Positions 49,220 to 59,519 of a stretch of DNA of 64,000 nucleotides are shown here, piece after piece. The notes beneath the pieces were generated by a model. It saw nothing but the letters and a program-made list of their open reading frames with translations. It searched no databases and was not told where the DNA came from. Made by a program: the position numbers and the translations under genes. The DNA is taken from NCBI GenBank assembly GCA_947184155.2, contig CAMXCT020000503.1, positions 86,001 to 150,000 on the forward strand, in the 5' to 3' direction. The first letter of the stretch is position 1. Each line of letters starts with the position of its first letter. The stretch comes from Cladocopium goreaui (Eukaryota; Sar; Dinophyceae; Suessiales; Symbiodiniaceae).

Positions 49220-49790
49220 AGGTGGTTTGTTGCTGGTTTTCCCACACTAAAAAGCAATACTATGGTGGATATGTGTGGTTTTTCGAAAGCATTTGCAGAA
49301 ACACATGCTTGAAAACAGTAGAATCGAAACCACCAACTATGAAACGGCTGAATTAATTGAAAAAAAGGATGCGCCAAAAATGTCAGCAAAGTCTTCAGTA
49401 CCATGTTTATATTCTCAAGATTAGTGGGAACCTTTGCAGGATTTGCCCCTAGACTTGATGGGAATGACTTCGGAATAACCCACTCCTGTACAGCAACCCC
49501 CCAAAAAAGATGTGAAAAAGTCACGAAAACTTGGAATGAGAAAAAAAAAGAACATCATCCGTTTGCCATTTTTAAATGGGTTGGTTTAGAAATTTTACAG
49601 GAAAGCCCCACGATCTTCATGGGAAAATCGATGGAAGGAACTCGTTCTCAGCATCTTTTTGGGTACTAGGAGGTGAGTGGCTCACCTTGCAGGAATTGTG
49701 TGGTTTTCCAGGAAACATGGGAATCTGATGCGGTTGAATCTGAATTAAGTGTTTTTTCAAACAAATTGGATAAATCCATATTTTAAAAAA
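49220..49790. other. Non-coding stretch
   Basis: Weak ORFs occur on both strands. The sequence ends in an A9 run before the composite cassette. Nothing nameable. Confidence 0.38.
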
Positions 49791-49844
49791 AAAATGCTTT
49801 ACTTCGAGTTATCCCCACCATGACATCTATACGTTTTGTTACTG

Positions 49845-50722
49845 GCAAATCTTCTGGCATTCTATCTGACATATCTTCTGGCACTTTATCTGGCATATCT
49901 TCTGGCATTCTATCTGGCATATCTTCTGGCATTCTACCTGGCATATCTTCTGCAATATGTTCTGGCATGTCTTCTGGCACTCTATCTGGCATATCTTCTG
50001 GCATATCTTCTGACATTCTTTCTGGCATTCTATCTGGCAAATCTTCTGGCGTTCTATCTGGCAAAAATTCTGGCACCCTATCTGGCATATCTTCTGGCAT
50101 ATCTTCTGACATTCTATCTGGCATACCTTCTGGCATTGTATCTGGCATATCTTCTGGCATTTTATCTGGCATATCTTCTGGCACCCTATCTGGCATATCT
50201 TCTGGCATATCTTCTGACATTCTATCTGGCATTCTATCTGGCAAATCTTCTGGCGTTCTATCTGGCAAACATTCTGGCACTTTATCTGGCATACCTTCTG
50301 GCATTCTATCTGACATTCTATCTGGCATATCTTCTGGCATTCTATCTGGCATATCTTATGGCATTCTATCTGGCAAACATTCTGGCACTTTATCTGGCAT
50401 ATCTTCTGGCATTCTATCTGACATTTTATCTGGCATTCTATCTGGCATACCTTCTGGCATTCTATCTGGCATATCTTCTGGCACTCTGTCTGGCATATCT
50501 TATGGCATTTTATCTGGCATATCTTCTGGCCTTCTATCTGGCAAATCTTCTGGCATTCTCTCTGGCATACCTTCTGGCATTCTTTCTGGCATATCTTCTA
50601 ACATTTTATCTGGCATATCTTCTGGCATTCTATCTGGCATATCTCATGGCATTTTATCTGGCATATCTTCTGGCATTCTATCTGACATTCTATCTGGCAT
50701 ATCTTCTGGCATTCTATCTGGC
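49845..50722. repeat. 12-bp array, about 73 units
   Basis: CTGGCATATCTT and CTGGCATTCTAT alternate, with CTGACA, CTGGCACT, CTGGCGTT and CTTATGG variants. ORFs of 189 codons (minus) and 302/317 codons (plus) arise from the four-codon period. Confidence 0.97.
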
Positions 50723-50726
50723 CGTT

Positions 50727-51027
50727 GAGGTCCAGCGGTGCACACTGAGCTGGGCAGGTCCCAGGTTGAGGTCCAGCGGTGCAGACTGAGGTGGGAAGGT
50801 CCCAGGTTGAGGTCCAGCGGTGCACACTGAGCTGGGCAGGTCCCAGGTTGAGGTCCAGCGGTGCACACTGAGCTGGGAAGGCCCCAGGTTGAGGTCCAGC
50901 GGTGCACACTGAGCTGGGCAGGTCCCAGGTTGAGGCCCAGCGTTGCACACTGAGCTGGGAAGGTCCCAGGTTGAGGTCCAGCGGTGCACACTGAGCTGGG
51001 CAGGTCCCAGGTTGAGGTCCAGCGGGT
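50727..51027. repeat. 41-bp minisatellite, about 7-8 units
   Basis: GAGGTCCAGCGGTGCACACTGAGCTGGGCAGGTCCCAGGTT at 50727, 50768, 50809 and onward with a 41-bp step. It shares GTTGAGGTCC(A/G)GC(A/G)G with the 40-bp array at 17759. Confidence 0.95.
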
Positions 51028-51241
51028 GAAGGTGGAAGTTGATACAGACATGGTCGAGGAGAAACTGGAGGAGGAGGGGGAGGAGGAGGAGAAGGAGGAG
51101 GAGAGCTAGTCGAGGAGGAAGAGAACAGCTCTGATAAAATCTAACAACCCTCACCTGGCAGGTGGGGAAAAACACATATAAATCCATATTTAAAAAAAAA
51201 AGAAAATCCATATCTATATCCCTATTAGATCCCTATTAAAT

Positions 51242-51364
51242 CCCGCTGTTCTGTTGTTTGCTGTCGAAAAGCGAGCTCGCGCCTTCCCTAAGGAGGGCAG
51301 TGTCACAGTGACCTGTGGTGCTCTGGGGGCCTATAGCCGGGACACCCGCTGCAGTGTGAAGTGA
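51242..51364 (+). CDS. Candidate terminal exon with TGA stop
   Basis: The GC-rich frame reads VEKRARAFPKEGSVTVTCGA then LGAYSRDTRCSVK followed by TGA TGA. The 5' boundary is unclear (an AG at 51280-51281, or further upstream). Two Cys and a VTVTCG strand are compatible with an extracellular beta-type domain, but this is too short to call. Confidence 0.43.
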   Translation, partial: PAVLLFAVEKRARAFPKEGSVTVTCGALGAYSRDTRCSVK

Positions 51365-51374
51365 TGAATGATGC

Positions 51375-51840
51375 AATGCGGGGCCCCTTAGATAGTATAA
51401 CTGTAGTTAACATCTAACTATCTAAGATAGTGGTGATACAAGTTGTTGTTATAGCTATCTTGTTATCACTATTGTCAAGTCATGAATGATATGTTTATGG
51501 GATATGATATAGTGATTAGTGTACCTAGTGATGTAAATATAGTGATAATGGGCTATTATGAAGTATTACGGAATATTATGAAATATTATGGAATACTGTG
51601 ACAATGGGATATGAAGGGCAATAATGAATTATTTAATGTACCAAGTGATGTTATGAAACAATTGACTGTAGGATGTAGTGATTAGGGGATATGACTCAAA
51701 GTTTAATTGTGATATACTGTAATTGCAACTTAGTGATGATATAATATAGTTAAGTGCTAATTATAATTATTGAAAACAACGACAAAGTTAGTGAGACAAT
51801 GGGTTGACAGTAACAGTAAAAATTAGTTGATAATGGGTTC
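51375..51840. other. AT-rich non-coding stretch with TAGTGATTA phrases
   Basis: Irregular repeats of TAGTGAT(T/G/A)A and GAA(G/T)TATTA(C/T)GG. No coding frame. Confidence 0.45.
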
Positions 51841-51861
51841 GTTGCTACGTAATAGTTACTA

Positions 51862-52081
51862 ACTTTTGCAGTTGAGCACTGCTAATGTTATATCAACAAT
51901 TTCATGTGGAAATAATAGGTATATAATTCGGTTACAATGCAATGATCAATATACTGTAATCATGGTGGTATTGCAGCAATATACTTCTGGGGGCAGTTTC
52001 AATAACACTGGCCTAGGTTGGTTATTTCATGGTGACTCAATTACTATGTATGTAGATTCAATCTTGGGTTTAACCCATTAA
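51862..52081 (+). CDS. Possible AT-rich coding segment
   Basis: From acceptor ACTTTTGCAG: LSTANVISTISCGNNRYIIR, then QQYTSGGSFNNTGLGWLFHG, DSITMYVDSILGLTH to TAA. Composition is natural though AT-rich. An internal GTATAT...TATTGCAG pair could be an intron. The product is not recognised. Confidence 0.33.
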
Positions 52082-52554
52082 ATGAAAGTATTGAATGGTT
52101 GCCTGACTGTTGCTTGGCAATTCCAGGTGTTTAACCATCATCCATATGGATATTTAGCACCAATAGCATGTGGATATAATTGATAAATCACGGTTGGACA
52201 CTTATCATTGTTTGTATGATGCCATGTAGTTTGACAGGTATTGTGAGACTACATATAGTGAGGACAACCCAGGCGCAAACCAACATGGTTTGGACACGTT
52301 TAAACACCGAACATGGCGTTAGCACCGCTGGTAATCATCGGGAGGTACCATTGTAGTGGCAGATGAAATTATTATTTGGGCATGATTCACCTGCTGCACC
52401 GACTAGTGTTTGTAAATCGGGTGTTGATCATTTGGTACACCTGAGTTTGAGTCACATTTGCTGGTAACTGCAGCCCACCTGAAACCCAACTGCGGGTTGC
52501 ATCATCCTAAAAATGAGTCGGTTTCAAATGGGCTCAGGATGAGGGGAGATTAAG

Positions 52555-52665
52555 CTAACCTTCAAGGTGATGCCCTCCAAGTTAGCTAAGTTGGTGGAAT
52601 GTTCAGCAGCTTAACGGTGGCGTTTATGCTAGACATATAGGTAGATGGGGAGTCACCACCCCGTT
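52555..52665. mobile_element. Family F element, degraded
   Basis: TTCAAGGTGATGCCCTCCAAGTTAGCTAAGTTGGTGGAATG ... AGATGGGGAGTCACCACCCCGTTGG. Confidence 0.55.
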
Positions 52666-52688
52666 GGTTTAATGGGATATAAGGGGGC

Positions 52689-52794
52689 TACTCTCTGGTA
52701 AACTCAGATAGCTATGGAACATCACTGTTTTATTACGTAAAGCACCGAACTAAATGGTCCATGTTCCATAGCTATGTTAGGCTACTGGAGGGTA
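52689..52794. mobile_element. Family A element, diverged
   Basis: TACTCTCTGGTAAACTCAGATAGC to AGCTATGTTAGGCTACTGGAGGGTA. Confidence 0.78.
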
Positions 52795-52984
52795 GAAAAG
52801 TTGTTTATATCAGGATGTTTGTCAGATTATACTTTTCTATCTTTTGAGCGGTGTTATATACACAAACGATGTCCTGTTCCCCTTGGTTGGCTGAGGGGCT
52901 CACGCTCCTTATCAACCCGTAGGTTCAATGATTATAAATGATATACCAGATGGGCATCTTCAATTATCCTTGAGTTTTCCGCAA

Positions 52985-53098
52985 AGGGCGTCGTTGACAA
53001 TAACACCAATCATTGGGATATTGCCAACATCCAGGTCAATATTTTTATTGGGGAACACCCAAACATGATACCACTCTTCCTGACATTCACCTGTCGTT
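52985..53098 (+). CDS. Weak coding candidate
   Basis: GVVDNNTNHWDIANIQVNIF then IGEHPNMIPLFLTFTCR to TGA is natural, but a shifted frame is also open. No secure splice sites. The product is not recognised. Confidence 0.28.
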
Positions 53099-53218
53099 GA
53101 TCCTCGAAGCTACCAAGAATGATGGTTGTGTCATTATGTCCTTTTTCTTGTTGACTACACCCTCTTGTTTTTGCGTCTGTCTCATCGTGTTTGGCTCCTA
53201 TTGTTTTGCTTCTCTCAT

Positions 53219-53424
53219 CTGGTTGGTGGTTTGGAACATGCTTTATTTTTCCCAATAGTTGGGATGATGATCCAATCTGGCGAACTCATATTTTTCAGAG
53301 GGGTACAATCTGGTAATTTAACATAGCTATTGAAAATGGCAATTTATAGTGAGTTTTCCTATAAAAAAATGGCGATTTCCATAGTTATGTTAGTTTACCA
53401 GAGGGTAGGTCAACCACCAACCAG
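53219..53424. mobile_element. Family B element interrupted by family A
   Basis: B runs CTGGTTGGTGGTTTGGAACATGC ... TTTTTCAGAGGGGTA, then family A, then TAGGTCAACCACCAACCAG. Removing the insert and one TA restores the normal B phrase CAGAGGGGTAGGTCAACC. Confidence 0.93.
53304..53407. mobile_element. Family A element nested in B with TA duplication
   Basis: TA flanks both sides (53304-53305 and 53406-53407). The core runs CAATCTGGTAATTTAACATAGC to TATGTTAGTTTACCAGAGGG. Confidence 0.93.
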
Positions 53425-53460
53425 TCATGTTTGTGGGTGATTGCATCGGCTGAATCCCAG

Positions 53461-53515
53461 GCGTCGATACCGGCTGCACAGCCAAGAACTGCTTGGCAGG
53501 CATGTCTGAGATGCG
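53461..53515 (+). CDS. Candidate 55-nt exon
   Basis: The acceptor GAATCCCAG and donor GTGAAA bound it. With two leading bases it reads VDTGCTAKNCLAGMSEM; phase 0 reads ASIPAAQPRTAWQACLRC. It lies 36 bp after the nested B/A element. Confidence 0.37.
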
Positions 53516-53581
53516 GTGAAACCTTAGACTGATGAAGTTGGTTTATCAACTAGGTTAACTCTGGTTTATGGTAGATGTGTG

Positions 53582-53604
53582 TATTATATATATATATACA
53601 TTTA

Positions 53605-53635
<31 letters not shown>

Positions 53636-53692
53636 GTGTGTGTGTGTATGTGTGGTGGATGTATGTATATATATATATACACATATAGTATG
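53582..53692. repeat. TATATA/TGTGTG microsatellite
   Basis: TATATATATACATTTAAATATATATATATAC then TGTGTGTGTGTATG. Confidence 0.92.
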
Positions 53693-54029
53693 TACTGTTA
53701 ATGTGGTTGATAAACCAACAAACATCACTGGGGGGCACATCCCTGTGCTAACTAATCTCCTGCAGTAAATGGAGATGGGTTTTTTCTGACTAGAAAAAGC
53801 ACTACTTTTTGAAGGCCAAATAAGAATGGCAATGAAACACATCCGGAAAAGGGAAAAGCGGAAGACTTCTGTGAATGTTGAGCTTGGAAATTGTCTTTCC
53901 AATATTTCGTTGAGTCAAACTTGGATACATAATTCGTGAAAATCCATGAGCATCCCATACGTTGTTTGTTGATTCTTAAAAAATGTGTCCTGTTTGTCCT
54001 GTTGAAGATCCCATTCTTGGCTGCTTACT

Positions 54030-54122
54030 AGGTCAATCTTAGATTGGTAGCCTTTAGTCTTTTGGTATCAATGGGATTATCTACGTTCACCAGCTAAGAA
54101 TCTGTCATTTTTTGCAGGGTAA
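54030..54122. mobile_element. Family C element
   Basis: AGGTCAATCTTAGATTGGTAG ... TAGTCTTTTGGTATCAATGGGATTATCTACGTTCACCAGCTAAGAATCTGTCATTTTTTGCAGGGTA. Confidence 0.85.
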
Positions 54123-54223
54123 CCACCATTTTAATAGGTAAATCAACTATAAATAGGTAAATTTCTGGCTGATTGGCCATGCTTAAAACTGTCCCAGTAA
54201 CCTTCCCTGCCTGGCTTCCGGAG

Positions 54224-54299
54224 GCAGCAGCTTCAGCGCTTCCAAGTCGGGCTTCAGCGGTCAGAGCACTTTGCTTCTGGGCGCAGTGGACAGCTTGTG
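54224..54299 (+). CDS. Candidate 76-nt exon, frame undecided
   Basis: GC-rich island between CTTCCGGAG and donor GTGAGA. All three frames are open: SSFSASKSGFSGQSTLLLGA, AAASALPSRASAVRALCFWA or QQLQRFQVGLQRSEHFASGR. I cannot choose without neighbouring exons. Confidence 0.35.
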
Positions 54300-54439
54300 G
54301 TGAGACTGATGGGAATACAATGGTAATATATATATATATATACTGATCATGAAAACATTACTGGTTGGTGGTTTTTCTATATGGTAAAATGTGGGTTGAT
54401 AGTGGGTTAATAGTGGTTAATAGTGGTTATATATATATA

Positions 54440-54548
54440 CTGGTTGGTGGTTTGGAACATGGCTGTTATTTTTCCATTCAGTTGGGAATTTCATCATCCC
54501 AACTGACGAAGTCATATTTTTCAGAGGGGTAGGTCAACCACCAACCAG
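54440..54548. mobile_element. Family B element (109 bp) in a TA-rich tract
   Basis: CTGGTTGGTGGTTTGGAACATGGC to CAACCACCAACCAG, with ATATATATA on both sides. A B left fragment (CTGGTTGGTGGTTTTTC) precedes it at 54361. Confidence 0.92.
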
Positions 54549-54751
54549 TATATATAATATATATATATATACATATATACATATATATATTTTTTTTAAC
54601 CATCAACAATAGGGATTTTTCATGGGATTTCAGAAATATTCCTGGACTTGCTGAAGATGATCAACGTTATTTTCTCAATGGGATATCCACTACGACTGGG
54701 GAATCAATCAAGGGAATCTGTTTTTTTTGTGTTCGTGTTTGGGGGTTCCAG

Positions 54752-54888
54752 ATCCAGCAGATCCAATTGTTGCGGATCTGGTGAGGAATTTTACAGGGAG
54801 GATTTATGATGATGATCTGGTGCGTGATTCAACCAGCATTCTCAAAATGGGATGGAATTCCTGGTTCGAAGTTCACAAAAAACGAAAC
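54752..54888 (+). CDS. Candidate coding exon ending at a family A element
   Basis: From acceptor GGGGGTTCCAG the frame (two leading bases) reads PADPIVADLVRNFTGRIYDD, DLVRDSTSILKMGWNSWFEV, HKKRN and meets the A element at 54889. GTGAGG and GTGCGT inside are alternative donors. The acidic, hydrophobic-patterned reading is convincing. The product is not recognised. Confidence 0.43.
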
Positions 54889-54994
54889 TACCCTCTGGTA
54901 AACTCACATAGCTATGGAAAATCATCATTTTTAATGGGAAAATCCACTAGAAATGGCCATTTTCAATAGCTTTTTGTATGTTTACCAGAGGGTA
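54889..54994. mobile_element. Family A element (106 bp)
   Basis: TACCCTCTGGTAAACTCACATAGC to TTTTTGTATGTTTACCAGAGGGTA. Confidence 0.93.
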
Positions 54995-55230
54995 TCAGCA
55001 TCAACATCCTGATTCTGTTCATGTTTGGGATCCCCATTGCTCCAACCTACTGTCAGCGATGGAAAAATTGCTGGTTTTTGCCTCGCCCTCTTGTGGAGCA
55101 AGCACCTTTTGGTAACATGACAATGGAGAATCACCTATGGATGTTGTTTAAGATAATATTGGAGAATTATTATAGAACAATTTAACTTACGTAATAACAC
55201 TCTCTAGGAATTCACACGGTTCTTTTTCAG

Positions 55231-55400
55231 AGGTCAGGAAAGCATCGGCGTTTACAAATCCACACGCAAACAATCGAAGCCTGTGATGGTGAGATGAATG
55301 TCACTGTGACATTTTCATTGATGGAAGGTGGTTTGATCCGTGTGCTGTGGGCACTCGCAAGGCAACGCCCCACTGTGACAGGACAATGGCCTCATTACAG
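55231..55400 (+). CDS. Candidate 170-nt exon, good splice signals
   Basis: The acceptor GTTCTTTTTCAG and donor GTAACC (TTACAG before it) bound an uninterrupted phase-0 frame: RSGKHRRLQIHTQTIEACDG, EMNVTVTFSLMEGGLIRVLW, ALARQRPTVTGQWPHY, with two bases over. An internal donor (GTGAGA at about 55290) would allow a shorter exon in another frame. It is probably part of the same gene as 54752. The product is not recognised. Confidence 0.47.
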
Positions 55401-55449
55401 GTAACCGGTTGAGGGAACAAGACGGTCGCCTGTTTCAGGGGAGTGGTGA

Positions 55450-56187
55450 AAACCCACTCACCAGTTATCGATCCTCCTTTCAGCTGCTAAGTTTGGGGTT
55501 ATTTAACATCACTTCCAAGAGGTTGATGTCCATTTGATATAGTAATATAGATCGCCCCCTTAAGATTAGACACCCTCACTCTATGGTCCCAAATATGAGT
55601 TTTTATCCCCTACATCCACCATGAAAAGGGTAAGGGATTATACCATGGTTCCCATGGATAATACTGATGTATATACATATGTAAGCATTATATCCCGATT
55701 GCAACCTGTATATCCCTGGTATACCCAGACTGCATGTGTGAAACTAAACCCAAACTCTTCATTGTTGTTGGTTAAACCCATCATTTTTTGTTGGTTAATA
55801 TCCAATTCATCCCTTAAATTTGCAAACGAAAAAAGAAACATCAATAAATCCTATTAGAACCCAATAAACATGATTTATGAATCCAATTGGAGTCAAACAT
55901 TCAACATCCCAATTTTTATGAACTCCAATAAATCCAATAAATCGGCTGGATAGCCACCCCACCCGGACCTCCCCCGGACCACTAAAACGGTCACGTCGAC
56001 CGCGTAGCTTTGAGGTCGGAGATCGTTTCGCATGGCTCCACGGGGACCGCAAGCTGTGCCAATGTGAACCAGGCGATGTTGGAAAATCGTCGTTAATAAT
56101 GGTGAATAGAGGTTAATAGAGGTTAATAGTTGTTAATAGATCTTTAAAAATCTCCAATTAATGGGATTTATTGGGATTTATTGGAGT
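55450..56187. other. Non-coding stretch
   Basis: A GC-rich patch at 55945-56060 (CCACCCGGACCTCCCCCGGACC...) could hide an exon, but I find no frame with matching splice sites. The rest is AT-rich with GGTTAATAGAGG repeats. Confidence 0.38.
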
Positions 56188-56284
56188 TTTTTAACATAGC
56201 CTGGTATAGATGGCCCATTTATAGATGGTTTACCGTTCTTAAAAATGGTGATGTTCCATGGCTATGTTAAAAAACCAGATGGTA
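56188..56284. mobile_element. Family A element, TTTTTTAACATAGCC subtype
   Basis: TTTTTTAACATAGCCTGG to CATGGCTATGTTAAAAAACCAGATGG, similar to the copy at 37440. Confidence 0.75.
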
Positions 56285-56385
56285 ATGGAGGTTAATAGTG
56301 GTTGATAGTTGTTGATAGTGATTGATAGTGGACCTATAATGAGGTTGATTGGGATTTGGTGAGATATATCCTCCGGTAATCAAAC

Positions 56386-56595
56386 ATGGCAAGGAGAGAT
56401 CCTCATAAATTGGCATGTCAGTGGGAAAACCATCTTTTTATGGATCATTGTCCATTTTTCCATGTTTGGTCACCGGAAGTGATCAAATTTTCCACGTATA
56501 GTTTCAGACACAGCCATGTGTCACAAAATGAGGGATACCAAACTGTAGGATTGGTGTACCGTAAATTTTCAGGCAACGAACCAGGGCATTTTTGA
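56386..56595 (+). CDS. Possible coding segment
   Basis: The ATG lies in a family A left fragment (CTCCGGTAATCAAACATGGC). The later part is protein-like: VWSPEVIKFSTYSFRHSHVS, QNEGYQTVGLVYRKFSGNEP, GHF to TGA. The true exon probably starts near 56455. The product is not recognised. Confidence 0.35.
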   Translation: MARRDPHKLACQWENHLFMDHCPFFHVWSPEVIKFSTYSFRHSHVSQNEGYQTVGLVYRKFSGNEPGHF

Positions 56596-56880
56596 AGGGA
56601 TGGCCATCGTGTCCCGCTCGAATCCCTCACTTCAACCTCCTGGATCTTGTTTCATGTGGTAAACCCAAGAATAAACCAGCCCCAAAAGTACAATAAATAG
56701 GTGCTGTAAGCCATCCCTAAAAGGTAACATCAATGACCCAGCTAGATCCAGGTAACCAGGTAGTATAGTTCCTTTTGATTCCCTATATATTTTAAATCTA
56801 ATATGTGTTCCTCTATTTTTTCTGACAAGCTCGCATTTTCAGAGATGTTGTTGCATACAAACATGACCAGAACTCCAGTT

Positions 56881-57014
56881 GAGGTGGTGCCCCAGTTTGT
56901 GAACGCTAAGTTGGTGCAAATAACTCCAATTTCACTATGGTTTATGGTAGATATATCTGTACTATTCCTATGATTTTTGTTAACCAACGTTCACATCACT
57001 GGGGGGCACCTTGC
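56881..57014. mobile_element. Family F element
   Basis: GAGGTGGTGCCCCAGTTTGTGAACGCTAAGTTGGTGCAAATAACTCC ... AACCAACGTTCACATCACTGGGGGGCACCTTGC. Confidence 0.8.
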
Positions 57015-57083
57015 ATTACTTTGTTGTTTCCACCCCAAATTGCATTCGGATCACACCTTCCTCACAGGACAAAGCATATCATC

Positions 57084-57194
57084 ACTGGTCGGTGGTTTGG
57101 AACATGAATTTCATGACTTTCCATTCAGTTGGGAATGTCATCCTCCCAACTGACGAAATCAATTTTTCAGAGAGGTAGGTCAGCCACCAACCAG
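57084..57194. mobile_element. Family B element (111 bp)
   Basis: CTGGTCGGTGGTTTGGAACATG to CAGCCACCAACCAG. Confidence 0.9.
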
Positions 57195-57516
57195 ATCATT
57201 CACATATTTGCCGATTGTTGGTGAGCATCCCCTCATAAACCTAAAAAACATCAAAGTTTCCTCAGAATCCCCAAATATAGTATTCCACATGTTTACCATA
57301 TGATCGTTCAATATTGCTCATTAAACCCGCTTGATGCTTCATTGTCCACATCTAACGGTTTTCACGTAGCTCTTCTTGGAACATCCCCAATTCCGTAACG
57401 GTTTCCTCATGTGAAATTCGCTCTCAAATCTTCTAGCTGATCATGTCCTTCATGTAAGTTCATCCAAATATGTGTGTATGGTATAGATATATATTATCGG
57501 GGATTGTTATGTTGTT

Positions 57517-57708
57517 ATGCGTGTTTACAGAAAATTATTTTACTATGGTACGCACTCCTCCTCAAATTTGTTGCAATCCCATCAGCAAGGCCCTAAGAGG
57601 TTGGGGCAGCCCAGACACACTGTGGTCTTTGGTAGGGTCAGGGTCAAAAGCATGCCGAAATTGGGATTTAATACGTTACCCAACTACATATACTATGTTG
57701 GGAGTTGA
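57517..57708 (+). CDS. Weak coding candidate
   Basis: SSSNLLQSHQQGPKRLGQPR then HTVVFGRVRVKSMPKLGFNT is natural, but the 57470 frame is also open across it. The product is not recognised. Confidence 0.27.
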   Translation: MRVYRKLFYYGTHSSSNLLQSHQQGPKRLGQPRHTVVFGRVRVKSMPKLGFNTLPNYIYYVGS

Positions 57709-57949
57709 TATATTAGTAACGAAAAGTATCAGGGTTTTAGGCCAACTATACTACTCTTGTTATTGTACTTTCTGGCTACATTTAACACCTCTTTAACGAT
57801 AAAGAAAATTCAAAATGTTGCAACGAGTTGGAAAAACAGTAGAGTTTAGGGAGGAAATATCAAATTCGCAGTGAATTAAAGATACAATAGGATTTAAGTT
57901 GCAAAATATAGCCAAAATTCGATGACTTTCATCATCCAACATGGGGATT

Positions 57950-59460
57950 GAACCATCAACCATCGTACATGTCTGCACTGAAAATCATCAACCAAGATGC
58001 GGATTGAAGCAGCAGGACATGTGGATTTAAGCACAAAACAAGATGCAGCCCACGAACCCCAACGCTCACACGTATGTTAATGGTACAGATGTCGAAACAC
58101 ATGGAAATGCAGTCATGCAGAACACTTTTCTGAAACAGTTTTTGCAATCCCAAAATTCGCGCGAAAACAAGCACCATACCAAATAACACCTTATGTGCGC
58201 AGAGGCAAAACATACAATCCAACAGAAAAAGCAAGATCCTGCCACCGTCATCCCCCACTTGCACGTTGTAATTACATGGAAATGCTTCTAGTGACCACTG
58301 TGGCACTGCTCAAAATGAAAGCAAAGACAACTTTGATAGACTGTCTCCTCACAGTATGTACAACCTGAAACTACAAGAAGCAATCGAATCACCGTGTGCA
58401 GTAACAGCTGTTTTGCATGAAGCCCAGGCACTGCGATGTCAACATGGTTTGCGATTCCCACGCAGTAGTATGGCACACGTTGCACAAACTCCAAAAGCAA
58501 CATCTCTTGCCGCAGCACACCATGTACATGTCTCAGCTGAACACAGCGCGGGAAGCTCGGCAGCAGCACAGCAGCAATGACACCAAGAAGCGTGGTCAGC
58601 GGCAGCAGCATCGCCAAGCAGCAGCCGAAAGCCACCACAAGCCACAGCGCCGCAGCAGCAACATACCGTGTGACGCGCCCTTTCAAGCAGCCAGTGCGCG
58701 CCAGCTTTCGCCATTGCAGCGCTCGTGGTCGGCTCGCCATCTTCAAAATACACACACAACACAGTCATGCACAGACACACACACACACACGTCACACACA
58801 CTCACACGTCCTGCACTCACATGTCGACAAACATCCATATCTCTACTATGCTTCAAACACTGTGGCTCAAGTGTGTACAAGTTCTGCGTACGTTGCTTCA
58901 AACACTGTGGCTCAAGTGTGTACAAGTTCTGCATATGTTTGTCACCAGCTGGGTGCCCTCAACACAGCCAATTTTTGTCAACTTTGGTGACAATAGAAAG
59001 CAATAAAAGAACACCACCCCTATGAACATCATTGAACACAAACATCTCTACAGCCCACATGCTTGAAACAATGTCAGTCGACTGCGTGCGAAATTTGTTG
59101 CAGCCGAGCCCAGCAATCTTATAAACATCACTGAATTGCATTAACTCTAAAAACGTCATGCTTGAAACGGTTTCACTCGAGTGCCTCAGAAATCTGCGTA
59201 TGTTCTGTCCCGAACTGTGTATGTTGATCGAACTCTTGAAGCTGAGCACAGCCAAAATCTGGCAACAGAAATCTGGCGAACCAAATTGGGTGAAACATCA
59301 AAACTGGCAACACGACAACAGCCCGGAAACATCACTGAGCGGCAACACCTGTACACTCCCCAAGTGCTTGCGGCCTCTTTGCCTATTCTGTAACGAACTG
59401 TTGGAGATGAGAATGTTCAAACCGTTCAAATTTCACAACAATAGAAACTGGTAAAACCAC
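57950..59460. other. Cytosine/adenine-rich dispersed-repeat region
   Basis: Composition changes to AAC/CAC/GCA-rich, with repeated AAACAC, GCAGCAGCA and CACACACA phrases and open frames on both strands. I recall similar translated sequence as a recurrent repeat in Symbiodiniaceae gene predictions, so I do not call genes. A CA tract is at 58772-58812. Confidence 0.4.
58850..58939. repeat. 45-bp tandem duplication
   Basis: GCTTCAAACACTGTGGCTCAAGTGTGTACAAGTTCTGC starts at 58850 and again at 58895. The 45-bp step keeps frame and repeats ASNTVAQVCTSSAYV. Confidence 0.9.
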
Positions 59461-59519
59461 AGCAACCGTACGAACAGCACTGCAACAAAGTCAAGCCTCC
59501 ACGACCCAAATCGCACATG

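Larger units (their letters stand above)
49793..51169. repeat. Composite satellite cassette, copy 2
   Basis: CTTTACTTCGAGTTATCCCCACCATGACATCTATACGTTTTGTTACTGGCAAATC, then the 12-bp array (49845-50722), the 41-bp minisatellite (50727-51027), a GAGGAG tract, and TAAAATCTAACAACCCTCACCTGGCAGGTGGGG. Same order and orientation as copy 1 at 17.2 kb, but longer. Confidence 0.88.

Noticed and set aside
49820-50789. ORFs of 302 and 317 codons on the plus strand and 189 on the minus strand
   Set aside because: A 12-bp unit opens any stop-free frame. Both strands and several frames are equally open, so length is not evidence.
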